DNA from: Gonocerus acuteangulatus
Lineage: Eukaryota > Arthropoda > Insecta > Hemiptera > Coreidae
Direction: 5' to 3'
Length of the DNA stretch: 64,000 bases
Assembly: GCA_946811695.1 (NCBI GenBank)
Contig: OX328132.1
Location: 94,593,534-94,657,533 of the forward strand
The translations under genes and the position numbers were made by a program. The notes under the pieces are model-generated. The model was not told the DNA's origin and made no database searches. It worked only from the letters and a program-made list of their open reading frames with translations. Within the stretch, counting starts at the first letter, position 1, and every line of letters begins with the position of its first letter. Below are positions 39,530-50,780 of the stretch, in pieces.

Positions 39530-40058
39530 CCCATTTTGTCCCAAAGTTGCGTAAACGCAACATTATTTTCACGATTTTTTTTTCTTATGCAAATAAATAT
39601 TTTAATTTAGTTTGAATAGTTTTTCCTAACAAGGCAACTCCTTAAAGAAAAGGGGAAAAAAATCTTAAGCCCAAATAAAATGTTTTGCTATTTTTTTTTA
39701 ATATTGCTAGAAATATTGTATTGTGAAGTGTGTTAGAAATTTTTCCAAAATATCTATGCATTTGTTAAACAATTTTTTTTTTGCTCTAATCATTGCTTGA
39801 ACACATCAGAAAAGTTACCAATAAAATTAATTGCGATCATAAATTTTTATGGCAATTCTGTGGCCCTGCGAACATAATGTTGCGTTTTTTTTGCAACGAA
39901 TGTTGCGTTTTTGATGAAAACATAACATTTTTTTTCTCCTAAACTGTAATTGCTGATTTTTTATTTTTGGTTTTTATACATTCTTTTAAGTGCCTAAGAG
40001 GAACAAATAACGAAAAATGTCAAAAAATCCAGTAGAAATAGACTTGGGATTTAATGGG
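39530..40058. mobile_element. piggyBac-type MITE with TTAA target sites
   Basis: The element is 529 bp and flanked on both sides by TTAA (39526-39529 and 40059-40062). The termini are CCCATTTTGTCCCAA and, on the other strand, CCCATTAAATCCCAA (3 mismatches in 15). TTAA plus CCC ends is the piggyBac pattern. Subterminal GTTGCG motifs are abundant: a near-palindrome GTTGCGTAAACGCAAC at 39546-39561 and three further copies at 39879-39913. There is no ORF. Confidence 0.85.
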
Positions 40059-40062
40059 TTAA

Positions 40063-41264
40063 ACTTGGTCAACCTTATAGTCTCAACAAACTAACTAAAA
40101 AGTGTGTAAATACACAAATTCGTTATCCCCTGCTCCATACAAACAGAAGAGAAATAAAGCAGAATAATAGATAAATATAATTATTTCAATAGTCTTTTAT
40201 TCAAAAAGAGTGTCATTTTGATGGCGATAATTTCAAAAAATGAGTTATTTTTTATTTAAAAATAAAACAAGAAGAAGAAAGACATCTCTTGCACATTTAT
40301 AATATATTTATACATATGTTATTTTTTAAAAATGTATTCCATTAGAATACTACTTAGTACACCACTTATCAATCTACCTCCCTAACCTCCTATAAAAACC
40401 TTCTTGTGACACCCAACTGTAAAGTGTAAATCTACTAGCTGATACCTTTTAATAAGAAATTTTTCCCTTTTGATTTTCTTATTTAAATTTAAATTCTAAA
40501 TGTACATTAGGAAATTTGTTTTCATCATTGACCAGCATAAATAAATGACAATGTAATGGAAGATGCGCAGCCAATTACGTAAAATAAATGCCTGCTGTTA
40601 TATCGCCCCATTAAACCCCCAGTTTTTTTATTTAAAGAGCCTTTATAATTTTTACTTTAGCAATAAAGAAAATGTTTAATACAAAATAATTTCAGCTTAA
40701 ACGATTTATTAATTAAAATACGTTATTATCATTTGTTATTTTTTTTATATTTTTGTGTTAATTTCCCATCACCTTTTTTAATATTCCAAAGCCATGGTCA
40801 ATAAGTTTCCTTAGATTACTTCTTCTTCAAATAATTGAATAAGGCATCAACTTCATGTTGTTTGTGTCATTTCATGTTCACAAATTTTAATCATTCACAT
40901 GTTTATATATAAACTAAATGAATCTATGCATGCATAAACATAAATATATTTTCTGCTGTATGTGATTACTTCCAACACATCTATTTAACCTGAACTCTTT
41001 AATAAAATGGTGATCTGAAACCTCCAATAAATCCAAATCTCCTGCCTCATCCCCTTATTAGCGTAGACCTGATTACAATTGGAGTTTAGTTTTGTTGGTT
41101 GGTGAAGGTTCATAATACTGTATATATTTTATTGGCATAGTAATTTGTAGCTCACAACCAGCATCCTGATAACAACCATTGAAATAGCCAACAACAACAA
41201 ATAACATTAAAGCACCTTATAGGAAATATATAAAAATATAGGAAATATACAACTCATATAACAG
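40063..41264. other. Unassigned intronic DNA
   Basis: No recognised gene or element. Confidence 0.5.
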
Positions 41265-41272
41265 TTAGGCAA

Positions 41273-41277
<5 letters not shown>

Positions 41278-41344
<67 letters not shown>

Positions 41345-41376
41345 GGCGCATCGACAAATCGTGGCCATTAGCGCCA
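41278..41376 (-). mobile_element. Tail-only mini-retroposon with 13-bp target duplication (copy 2)
   Basis: On the minus strand, 34 bases (TGGCGCTAATGGCC...GATGCGCCGT) are followed by a 65-nt pure poly(A). TTAGGCAACAATT flanks the insertion at 41265-41277 and 41377-41389. It starts within two bases of the same point as copy 1 at 21555. The uninterrupted tail and perfect duplication suggest it is recent. Confidence 0.9.
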
Positions 41377-41439
41377 TTAGGCAACAATTAAAAACAGAAT
41401 AATAATACAATCTAAAATAGTTAAAAAAAGCTCAGAACC

Positions 41440-41930
41440 AAACTTTTATTTTTACTAAAATTACTCCAAGGTAAAAACCCTCCTTCAAAATCTATGACAT
41501 ATAATAAAAAGATTCCTTTCTTATAGTTTGGCAAGTATAACGCGGGACTCCATCTGACTTAACTGGCCTTTTACCTGAGCTTGGTGGGGAATGTTGCCTA
41601 CTTCACCTCTGCAGTTTAAATTGTTCTGTGAAAGCAGGGTGTCCAGCATGATTTTAGCCTGCTCGAGCTGATCCATCTTTTTAGCTTTGTTATATGATGA
41701 GCGAGCTCTCACCTCCTTCAATGTATTTTTTTTTTTTTTTCATTTTGGAGTAATTTCTGGTTAAATGTTCCTTAATTTGTGTGCGTAATTCATGCTCACT
41801 CTTGTACTTATAGCCTTAAATGAAGTGACTCTACCATGTAATCACCCAATTTCTTGAAAGCTGGTATACAGTCGTACATTTTCAAAAACTTCCTACTCAT
41901 GTGTATAGTATCTGTTTAGAGGTGGGGTTG
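41440..41930 (-). pseudogene. Unidentified broken coding sequence, possibly a processed pseudogene
   Basis: Minus-strand text with better coding texture than its surroundings. It begins at an ATG near 41908 (MSRKFLKMYDCIPAFKKLGD), and later segments in shifted frames read YKYKSEHELRTQIKEHL and, at 41721-41521, KKMDQLEQAKIMLDTLLSQN with the ending SQMESRVILAKL-stop. A-runs near 41730 and at least one other indel break it. It looks like a charged, helical ~150-residue protein. An AATAAA follows about 90 bp after the stop. I cannot name the parent. Alternatives are a real minus-strand exon or a transposon-derived frame. Confidence 0.4.
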
Positions 41931-42013
41931 GAATTTATACAACTAAAATTGATTATCATTAATATATTGCAAACATTTTGTTAAATATTATATGTATATA
42001 TTTGTATGTTGTC

Positions 42014-43130
42014 AGGGCAGCCATATGGGGGGACTGTTGGGTACTGTTGTCCCGGGCCGGGGCTCCATAGGGGCTTGGGCCAGGCCTTGCTAATTGAAAA
42101 TAATTTATAGGTTATGAGCTTGAAAGAGAATGGATTTTAGAAATATATGCCGGCATAACCTATATTTGTTGGAATGGGATCTATATTTGTTTAATGAACA
42201 TAAACGACAAAACAAGTGCTGTCCCAGAATAGTATATTTCATTATAAGCTGAAAAGTACTGAAAGTGACCTTTACTGCACCGATTGTCGGTCGATGTTTA
42301 CTTTGAATTTAAAGATAATAAGGGTACGGGCCGTGCCAGATGGGAAAGACTATGACGCAATCCACTTCCTCATCCTGTCCGCCCGCCAAATAAATAATGT
42401 TTTGGTTTTGAGGTAAGTTCGTAATAAGAATACAAAATATTCGTTTTAAGTGTTTTATGTTTCAATTAAACCTTGAGCCAACAGAGAGGTTCTTTTAAAT
42501 CAATTTTCACAATGATCCTTTAAAATTAGAAAGATCCAATCAAATGCGTTGGTAATAAAATCAGCCAATTAGAATTTTTCCAGTTTTGTTCTATTGTTGA
42601 GGATTGATGAAAATTAAAAATAACCTTCCCTGGAAACAGCTTTTATTCTCATTTCATTCAAAACTCAAGATGAAAGTAATTTAACTATGTCCAAAATCCA
42701 ATGACCAGGGCCTCTGCTAGGGGGGGGGGGTACGACGAATAATTGGTCAGGATCCAGTGTCTCAGGGGGGCCCAGCATAATTTTTTTACTCGCATTATAA
42801 TTTCAAATAACAAAATTATAACCGAAGTATAGTTCAAGTAATTATTATTGAGAACAACCAATGGATAACTTTCTAAATTCTCTATTTCTAATACCTAAAC
42901 TAGCTTTTAATTATTGTCAGTCCATAAATTTGTAGCTCCAGGAAGTGCCAATGTACGTTAGACATGGGCAATACGCACATTTTCCATCCTGTTCGATTAC
43001 AAATGTATTTAATTTTGTTTTCAGAGAAATGTCAATTTTATATAGTTTTTGGTAATGCTAATGGTGGAGGGGGGGTTAAGGGGCCCGTGAAGTTATTGGG
43101 GCTCGTAGTCCCTCTCGGAGGCCCTGCAAA
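42014..43130. repeat. G-run-rich unassigned region, possible hAT-like debris
   Basis: Three G-rich phrases: CAGGGCAGCCATATGGGGGG at 42014, GGGCCTCTGCTAGGGGGGGG near 42708, and GGGGGGTTAAGGGGCCCGTG near 43065, with GGCCCTGC at about 43122. CAGGG-type ends occur in hAT elements, but no 8-bp duplication or paired terminal repeat was confirmed. Confidence 0.3.
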
Positions 43131-43376
43131 TGAGAAAGTACTAGAATTTTCAGTTTTGTGGATTTGAAATCCCAAAATTTACAAGTCACTTATATGACAA
43201 TTTTGATAACATTACATTTTTTGTAAAACAATACATTGCAGATTAGTATAAAATTAGTCATTTCAATCATTAAGAGTAACTAGTGAGGGAATTATGATTT
43301 CTGTGTGGGAAGGGGGAGGGGAGTACCCGGCTCTGAGAAGTGGCAACCCTGTACGTTCTCATTTTAGCAAACCTAT

Positions 43377-43419
43377 AAACTCATCAGTTTTGGAAACATA
43401 GTCCAAAACTGATGAGTTT
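43377..43419. repeat. Perfect 18-bp stem hairpin
   Basis: AAACTCATCAGTTTTGGA (43377-43394) and its exact reverse complement (43402-43419) enclose a 7-nt loop. Confidence 0.9.
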
Positions 43420-44175
43420 CATAAAAACAACTTTCAATATAGTTTGTGAAACAACTGAATAGACCTACCTGCACATAAAGCCATTATTTTGTGTAATCCA
43501 TTAAGAATTCGTGAAAATTGAAGTAAGCAGTTGAAGAAAGTTATAGAACGATTAATAAATTTCCTTTACATTAAAACATTTATATTTATTTTGGGACAGA
43601 TCCTGACTTAGGAAATCATCATATTTTTACTTATGCACTCCCTCCAATGTTTTTTTTTAATCCCATTATAATAAAAAAACTATTCTATTTGATGTTGTTC
43701 CTTTAATAATTGTGGTAGTTAAGTAAATTTAATGAATTTCTATCGTCTGTACTCATAATTACAAACTGTATAAGAAGAAAACAGAAATTCCCTAGGTTGA
43801 CTAATGCCTCCCCCGCTTTTGCTTTTTCTTTTTCTCTCCCTCTCAATTCCATGCAAATGTTTAGAATTTACTTTTTTATCAACACATTTTTGTTTTACCT
43901 AATTTTATTTATCATTCATTATATTTTAATTTATAAATTTTATTTCAGGCTTCATTACTTAATATTTCCTTCTTGTATGTTGCCGTTGCTGAAATCAAAC
44001 CTATTCCCATATTTTATTCAATGTCCAACAACTTTATATGGCTTTAGTTTGTGGAAAATATTGAATTAAGGAATGACAGGAATATTTATAATCATATCAA
44101 CAAGATAAAAGCGTGGACAGTTTTTGAGACTATTACTTGTATATATGATTCACTTTTTCTTTCTTTTTTTCATTC
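43420..44175. other. Unassigned intronic DNA
   Basis: No recognised gene or element; the open frame at 43797-44069 is AT-driven and lacks domains. Confidence 0.5.
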
Positions 44176-44494
44176 CTGTAACAGCCCAAAAGGGCCCCGA
44201 GGGACAGATACTTTAGAGATACCCGATTCTTGACCATGCGGCACACTAGGAGATTGTGTGATCAGGATTATGCTCGGGCCACCTGATTTTCCCTTTTGAA
44301 GGTACCCATTAATAAACTAATTAAAGGCTAGGAGGGCCTAGGGGCGCTCTGGGACTCCAAAACTAACCTTCAAAAAACGATACTAGAAGATTAAACCTTT
44401 AAGCGTGCCCTTTAACCTTTAAGTGTTTAAGTTTTGAACTCAGGTCCTCCTCCATATTACTTGAGTGGTCTACCACTGAGCTAATCCCGCCTCT
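44176..44494 (-). mobile_element. tRNA-derived SINE, near full length, minus strand
   Basis: The reverse complement opens GAGGCGGGATTAGCTCAGTG GTAGACCACTC, has box B-like GAGTTCAAAAC, then the body AGGCCCTCCTAGCC, TTAATGGGTACCTTCAAAAG, GAAAATCAGGTGGCCCGAGC and CACACAATCTCCTAGTGTGC, and ends GGGCCCTTTTGGGCTG. It is colinear with the copy at 59742. Confidence 0.85.
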
Positions 44495-44499
44495 ATATG

Positions 44500-45750
44500 T
44501 GTCTTTTCTTTATTAATAAAATATAGAAAAAAACACACTCTCAACTTTTCTGTGAAACAACCGTAACCACATGATATATCTTTGTTAGTTTCATTCAAAC
44601 TAGTTCAACAACAAAATATAAATTAGAAATGTTCTGCCCTGTAAGAAAGGAGAAATTTTTTCATGCATTAACATTCTAATATACTAAATATTAAAATAGT
44701 TTGATCGCTACAGCTGAAATAATTAGGACCTGCTTGTATGAATAATTATATTCTTCTCGCTGTACCTTCTCTTTACTTTCTTTTAACCCTGCTTCAAAAT
44801 CATGTTATTATAAATTGGCTGCATATTTATATTGATTTTAAACCATTATGCAGAACATTTAACAATTCGGTATCTAAACCTAGTGGTGTTCTTTTTCAAC
44901 TCATTATATTTTGCCGACTCCTCTCCAGCTTAATCAATGAATTTGATTTTCAACTCTTTCACTTCAGTTAGGTAACAGGTTAATATTGAATATTGAATAT
45001 TGGCCTAATTGCTTAAGCTTAGAAATCACCCAATGAAGCCAGGGGAGTCCATTAAAATATAATGAGCAGAAGAAAAACATGGCTGGGGAAAGATGTTAGA
45101 TTTATTGAAAAAGCACAGAATACCAGTGAAATAGATAGAAACTACTTCACTGGCATTCTGTATTCTGTAGTAGATTACACTGTTCTGCACGAAAATCCTC
45201 CTTCAAACCAAAACATGCTTTCTTACTGTTTTCAAATGTGCTGAACACGAATTTGAAGTCAGATTCTGTCTATCACGCACAGTTTCTTGAGAAATTCTAG
45301 TTTTTTATCCAAAAATGTGAGTTTTTTGTAAATTTGACGAATTTTTTTTGGCATCAAAACATAGTGAAAAAAATTCAAAAGCCCAATGATTTTGAGCGCA
45401 ATGAAGTATATTTGAACAAAAAAAAATTTGATGGGAATATTACAAGTGGTTGAAGAAATATGGCTAAAAGTGTTTTTTTCAGTTTTTGATCTTGAGGCAG
45501 AGATTTGGTCTCTACCTGGATCTTTAGGGGAATGACCTTCCTTTCTCTTTTATGGTGGTATCCTTTTCATTCAAATCCTTACCTGCCCCCCTTTCACCCT
45601 CAATACCCCAACTCCCCCCCTCCCACTAAGCCCCTCTCTTGTCACTATTTTCTTCTAGGATTTGATCAGAACTCTCGAGGCTTTCGCTAAACGCACTTAT
45701 TTGGATATTCAGTTGTGCTATCATTGTTCTGGGAACAGTTCACTTTTTCT
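44500..45750. other. Unassigned intronic DNA
   Basis: Contains a 17-bp imperfect hairpin (45114-45130 with 45146-45162). The 45240-45500 stretch, next to the broken gene, may be its 5' untranslated or terminal region, but no terminal repeat was found. Confidence 0.45.
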
Positions 45751-45755
45751 CTGTA

Positions 45756-47432
45756 GTGTCACGACAGTGTATAAATAAGCCTGATTCCTTTTGCTATGTT
45801 TGTGGTGAAGTCACATTCAAGTCCACTCAGAAACCTCTGACTCCGCTGGTGAAGAAGGCATACGAGTTATACTTTGGATGTAAAGTAAGTGATCAGGACA
45901 AATCCTGGGCTCCTAAAATATGCTGTAGTTCATGCTCACGTTCTCTGACTGGTTGGCTAAATGGGACACATAAGTCAATGCCATTTGCAGTTCCCATGAT
46001 ATGGTGAGAACCTACAAATCACGTGACCGATTGCTATTTTTGCATGACCACAATCAAAGGTTTCTCGTTCAAGAGCAAAAAGAAAATTGTTTATCCCAAC
46101 ATCCCCTCTGCCATGAGACCAGCTCCACATGATGCCTCCATGCCCATCCCACCAAATCCGAGTAAGTTCCGTCTTAGTTCTGAGGAGTGCAGCGATTGTG
46201 AAAGTGTTTCACCTCAACCTGGAACCAGTCAACAAGAAGAAATTTCAAGTTCGTCCAGCCCCTCTGAAACTCAGCCACAGCTCATAAATCAGAGGCGATT
46301 GAATGATCTTGTTCGTGATTTAGATCTCCCAAAATCAAAAGCTCAGTGGCTTGGGTCAAGGTTGCAACAATGGAATCTCTTGGAAGGAGGTGTGAATATA
46401 TCTTTCTTCAGAAAACGGGAATCAGGAGTTCTATGCTTTTTCTCGATGGAAGAAAATCTTGTATTTTGCAATGATGTATTTCATTTGCTCCAGGAACTTG
46501 ATCTGCCAACCAATCCAGAGGAATGGAGACTATTCATTGACAGCTCCAAGTTTAGTTTAAAAGGAGTACTCCTTCATAATGGAAACAAACATCCATCTAT
46601 CCCAGTAGCTCATTCGGTCCACATGAAAGAAACCTATGACAACATGAAGATACTTCTACAAAAAATCAAGTACCATGAGTACAAATGGCGCATTTGTGCA
46701 GATCTTAAAGTGGTAGCCATGCTTACAGGACTCCAAGGAGGTTACACTAAATTTTATTGTTTTTTGTGCGAGTGGGACAGCAGAAAAATAGGAGACCATT
46801 ATGCCGTAAAAAAATGGCCAGAGCGTAAGGAAAAAGTAGGTGAAAAAAACATTACCAATCCTCCATTAGTGGACAAAAACCAAGTAATTTTACCCCCACT
46901 CCACATAAAATTGGGGCTAATGAAAAACTTCGTAAAAGCGATGGACAAGGAAGGAGAAGGTTTCATGTACTTAAAACAAAAATTTCCGCATCTCAGCGAT
47001 GCTAAGATAAAGGAGGGAATTTTCGTAGGACCCCAAATTCGACATCTACTCAAGGACCTCACTTTTGAAGCAAAGTTAAATGCTACTGAGAAAAAGGCTT
47101 GGATTGCTTTTCGAGAGGTATGTGCTAAGTTTTTGGGAAACGAAAAATCTAGAGACTACCGAAAAATAGTCCAAGAACTGCTTACTTCATATAAAACATT
47201 GGGATGCAATATGTCCTTAAAAATGCATTTCCTGCATAGTCACTTAGACTTTTTCGCCCCAAATTTGGGTGCAGTTTCGGACAAACATGGAGAACGATTC
47301 CACCAAGACATATCCAGAATGGAAAAAAGATATACTGGCAAATGGAATGAGAAGATGCTGGCGGATTACTGCTGGACACTGCAGCGGGAGACAGAGGAGG
47401 AAGAGTACAAAAGAAAAAAAAATACTCATTGA
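45756..47432 (+). pseudogene. Long repeat-associated ORF (~560 codons) with one internal stop and no ATG start
   Basis: One continuous frame apart from a single TGA at 46005-46007. Upstream of it are CYVCGE and CCSSCSRSL (C-x2-C pairs); downstream are DCYFCM, a serine-rich linker (about codons 55-100 after the stop), LVRDLDLPKSKAQWLGSRLQ, SFFRKRES, LPTNPEEWRLFIDSSKFSLK, KFYCFLCEWDSR, PPLHIKLGLMKNFVKAMD, VSDKHGERFHQDI and a final RETEEEEYKRKK. I recognise this as an uncharacterised multi-copy arthropod and invertebrate family, probably mobile-element derived, without a known activity. Paired cysteines and the GERFH segment suggest metal binding. The codon at the stop is expected to be arginine. 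The frame begins at GTG with no ATG near. TGGTGAGA at the stop also resembles a donor, but the family text continues without a gap. Confidence 0.7.
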
Positions 47433-48972
47433 CGATGTGTGTATATTTTTTGAGTTGTGTCATATCTAGTATTATACCTGATAGCATGCAGGATTCAATT
47501 AATTATATTTTACCGTTGAAAAAGAAAAAAAAATCTGTTATAATAAAGACAATAATTTTCAAATACAATTTTTCATTTTTTCCAAGTTTCTCCTCTTTTC
47601 TCTCAAAATCAGAGGGTGATAGAATTTTTCTGAGTTCAGATTCGGACTCAGCACACCTGAAAACATGAGAAACAGGCAAAATTGTTCAAGGGAGGGGAGA
47701 AAAGTTTTTTTTTGCAGAACAGTGTTGTTTAGAGGAAAAAATATATAAATACTTGAGCAAGTCCAAAATGTTTTATTGGGTGCTAATACTGGCAATTATT
47801 TATGGAATAGATTTGTAAATTGTCTTTTCACATTCCCTAAAGTTAAATTGTTTTTTCGGCTCCCAAAGTGTGGAAAATTGTGTCAAATGCTATTTATATC
47901 GGAATAATAAAAAATGTAATGATAAATCCTCAAAATTTCTGTTAAATAAGTTATGATGTTTATTTTTATTTTAAATCTTTAATAATGTAAGATTAAGCAA
48001 GAGGGGAGAAGACAAATATTGAAGGCTACATTATATTAGGGGAACAAGACAAAGATTTAAAAAATTCAACTTACAGAAACTAAGATATCATAGTGAATAA
48101 ATGACTTTATAGTCGAATGGTAAGACTATAAAAGACTGAAGAAATGAATTGTGATTGCTTAACAAGTCTCGTGCAGGAAAACAGGAGTTCTGTGTGCCAG
48201 TATACCCCCCCCCCCTGGGCACTGTTAAAAAAATGTAAACCAGTTAATCCAACCTCTGGCCAGGAGTGTTTTGCACTCACCGGTCTACTTTACCACTTTC
48301 TCGTATATATGACAGTAAAACATAAATGACAGTTTATCTTCTATATTTTGATAACTAAAGTTTAATATTTTTTTAATTTATTAGTGTTATAATTGATAAT
48401 AAATTGTTTTAAAACCCGATTTAAACCTTTGAAGTGCTTTGTTTCACAACTTCTTTATTTATTTTTTTTTTTTATTTTTTTTTTATTTTTTTTTTTTTTT
48501 TTAATATCTCTATATTAAAACAAAGTTTGAAAAATAAGTTATGCTACAAGTAACCATTCTAAAGCTTTATATGCAACTTTTATGAAACCGACTCATTAGA
48601 TTAAATAGTTGAAAATGTTAATTTCGTTTTCTTTCTTTGCTTCTATGATAATTATGCAAGTTAATACCACATTAATTTAGTATGTAACCACTTAAGATTT
48701 CTCTTACATCCATCCAATTTGGAATAAAACCTCTATTTCCTAGAATTTAAGAGATAGTTTTTTAACAAAAAAAAATATTAGAAATAAGGAAATGTGCTTA
48801 TACAATAAAGTATCAATGATAAATTCTTTTATTATTTTATTTAATTGAATTCAGAAGTACATTGTGTACAGACACACTAACATATGTATTTGCATTTGTG
48901 TATGCATCCATATAGAGGGTATCATTTTAGAATGTTTCATCCCTCCCTCCATAGGGTGGAAGCCCACAAATG

Positions 48973-49026
<54 letters not shown>

Positions 49027-49360
49027 GACATCTTTAAGACGCAAATTTATTATAATTCAACAAAGAGAATTATTGAAATCATATGATTTTTGAATGATTT
49101 GATAATAAATTTTGATTTTTTCCAAGTCTAATCAGGGTTTGAATGTTTAATTTCAACGATATCAGTGCTGGTATTAAGTTAGATGAAAAATGAAATATTA
49201 TCTTATGTTGATTGAAAACGTTTGTGAATTATTCACACGTAATTTAATAAACGGGACAAACAAAAAAAAATTTTTTTAGCTTTCATTTAATAAAAATTTA
49301 TTGAAACGGTTAAGATTTAGAGGCTCTAGTCTTTTTTGAAACACGAATAGTAGTTTGGCC
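47433..49360. other. Unassigned intronic DNA
   Basis: No gene. A pyrimidine-rich T tract lies at 48455-48502. The first few hundred bases may be the 3' part of the element that carries the preceding ORF. Confidence 0.45.
48976..49020 (+). repeat. (TA)n array
   Basis: Pure TA run of about 45 bp. Confidence 0.95.
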
Positions 49361-49443
49361 CCACTGTGCGCCGGTGGGCGATCGAAACCAACCATCTCCC
49401 GCATATGAATCTAAGGCGTTAGCCACTAGACCACAGGGTGACT
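49361..49443 (-). mobile_element. tRNA-derived SINE head, minus strand
   Basis: The reverse complement reads GTCACCCTGTGGTCTAGTGG CTAACGCCTTAGATTCATATGC followed by a box B-like GGTTTCGATCGCCCACC. It is the same family as 29224-29410, whose head has CTAGCGCCTTAGATTCATATGC. The tail hairpin is absent. Confidence 0.75.
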
Positions 49444-49633
49444 CCACTATTCCTTTAAATTTGATATTTTATTTTTGAATACCTTTTTAAAGTAATTGAA
49501 CTTAATTTTTGAAAATACAAGAAATAGCTGTAGTTTTGTCAACATTGTTATATTAATTTAGTCTTCACACATTCTTAAATTCCTAAGTAGGTGGAGCAAA
49601 AATAGTTTAGGATATTTTTATTAAGTTTTAACA

Positions 49634-50716
49634 CTATGTAGTCGGGCATTATCCCGCCAAGGTTCCTGCACCTTACCCCTTCACGAACCGAAACGAGTAA
49701 ACTCGTCTCCCTCGTGTTAATATAAAAAAGTACGACTCGCAGGAACTGCATCATCTTAGCGCGTTTCCGTTCTTATCCCTAGTCTCATTTGGAAAGATTA
49801 AAATGGAAACAGTTATTATTTTGGTTCAACCTTTCTTGAAAGGTCTTGATTTATGATCTTACCTGGATGGGTCGGCCAACCCCAAAAAGGCCCCCGCTAG
49901 GCAGTTGAATGTTGTCACAAGGTCTTCGAATCTCTCGAATAGCTATAGGAAAGCTACAATTCTAAGAATAAATTGATTTTCTTATTTTACTTAATCTGTT
50001 TTATTGTCAAATACATTATCCAACTATAAGCAATTAAAAAATAACAAGGAATAAAAACAGGCAAAAAAAAAACGTTCGAATAAACGAAATCAATTACTTT
50101 AAAGTTTTAAGCACTTATTTCTCCGATTGACATCGCCTAATCAAAACTTTCTTCAGAACCTTTTTCGTAGAGCATTTAGTAAGCTTTCGAATGGTAACGT
50201 TCCGCTTACCAAGATTCTCTACCGTTTTCGAGATATTAAGGAAAGTATAAAAAGTTACCAAAACTTTTCATCCCTGTTGATAAAATATTTTATTCTAACC
50301 CTTCCTTAACGCCAAACATAACCAAAATTTCAACATATTAGTTTTGATGAAATTTGAACATGCAGAAAATGTTTCAACTAAATCCCATGATTCTAAGTAC
50401 GCAAACCAAAAACATTATTCAACAACTATTTTTCCAATTTTCACGAAAACGGTTAAAGCTATCGCCTTAAAAATGGTCTCATACGTTTTCCTAGGCCAAG
50501 AAGCCTGTAAAACGAGTACTTGCAAGCATATGAAGCAAGCGCAACGATTTTTTTCGCGCGAATTTCGCTCCAAAAACCATGTTCCGGTGGGCGGATTCAG
50601 CTGGTTAACGAATTTGACCTTTCAAATTAGACGAAAGATTTTTGCGCCAAATTTCATCAAAATCGGACCATTTTTGAACTGTCAGGGCCGCGAACAGACA
50701 AATATATATAAATAAA
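49634..50716 (-). mobile_element. Non-autonomous Helitron, second copy
   Basis: Homologous to 9369-10738 over most of its length: AAAGTTTTAAGCACTTAT, GATTGACATCGCC, AACGAGTACTTGCAAGCATATG and GCTCCAAAAACCATG all recur in order. On the minus strand the 3' end is a GCGGGATAATGCCCG hairpin followed by ACTACATAG and then T, a diverged version of the expected hairpin plus CTRR. The 5' end dissolves into a TA/CA array where TC should be. It has inserted within dispersed repeat copy B. Confidence 0.7.
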
Positions 50717-50723
50717 TATATAC

Positions 50724-50725
50724 AT

Positions 50726-50775
<50 letters not shown>
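50724..50775 (+). repeat. (CA)n(TA)n compound microsatellite
   Basis: A CA run (50724-50741) followed by a TA run to 50775, directly abutting the inverted-repeat arm. Confidence 0.95.

Positions 50776-50780
<5 letters not shown>

Noticed and set aside
39879..39913. GTTGCG cluster as a short tandem array
   Set aside because: Copies lie inside a piggyBac-type MITE and are unevenly spaced; described there instead.
43797..44069. Hydrophobic 90-codon ORF suggestive of a membrane protein
   Set aside because: The hydrophobicity is explained by T-rich DNA; there is no conserved motif or splice context.
46799..47487. Minus-strand ORFs over the 45.8-47.4 kb reading frame
   Set aside because: Shadows of the plus-strand coding sequence, with no domains.
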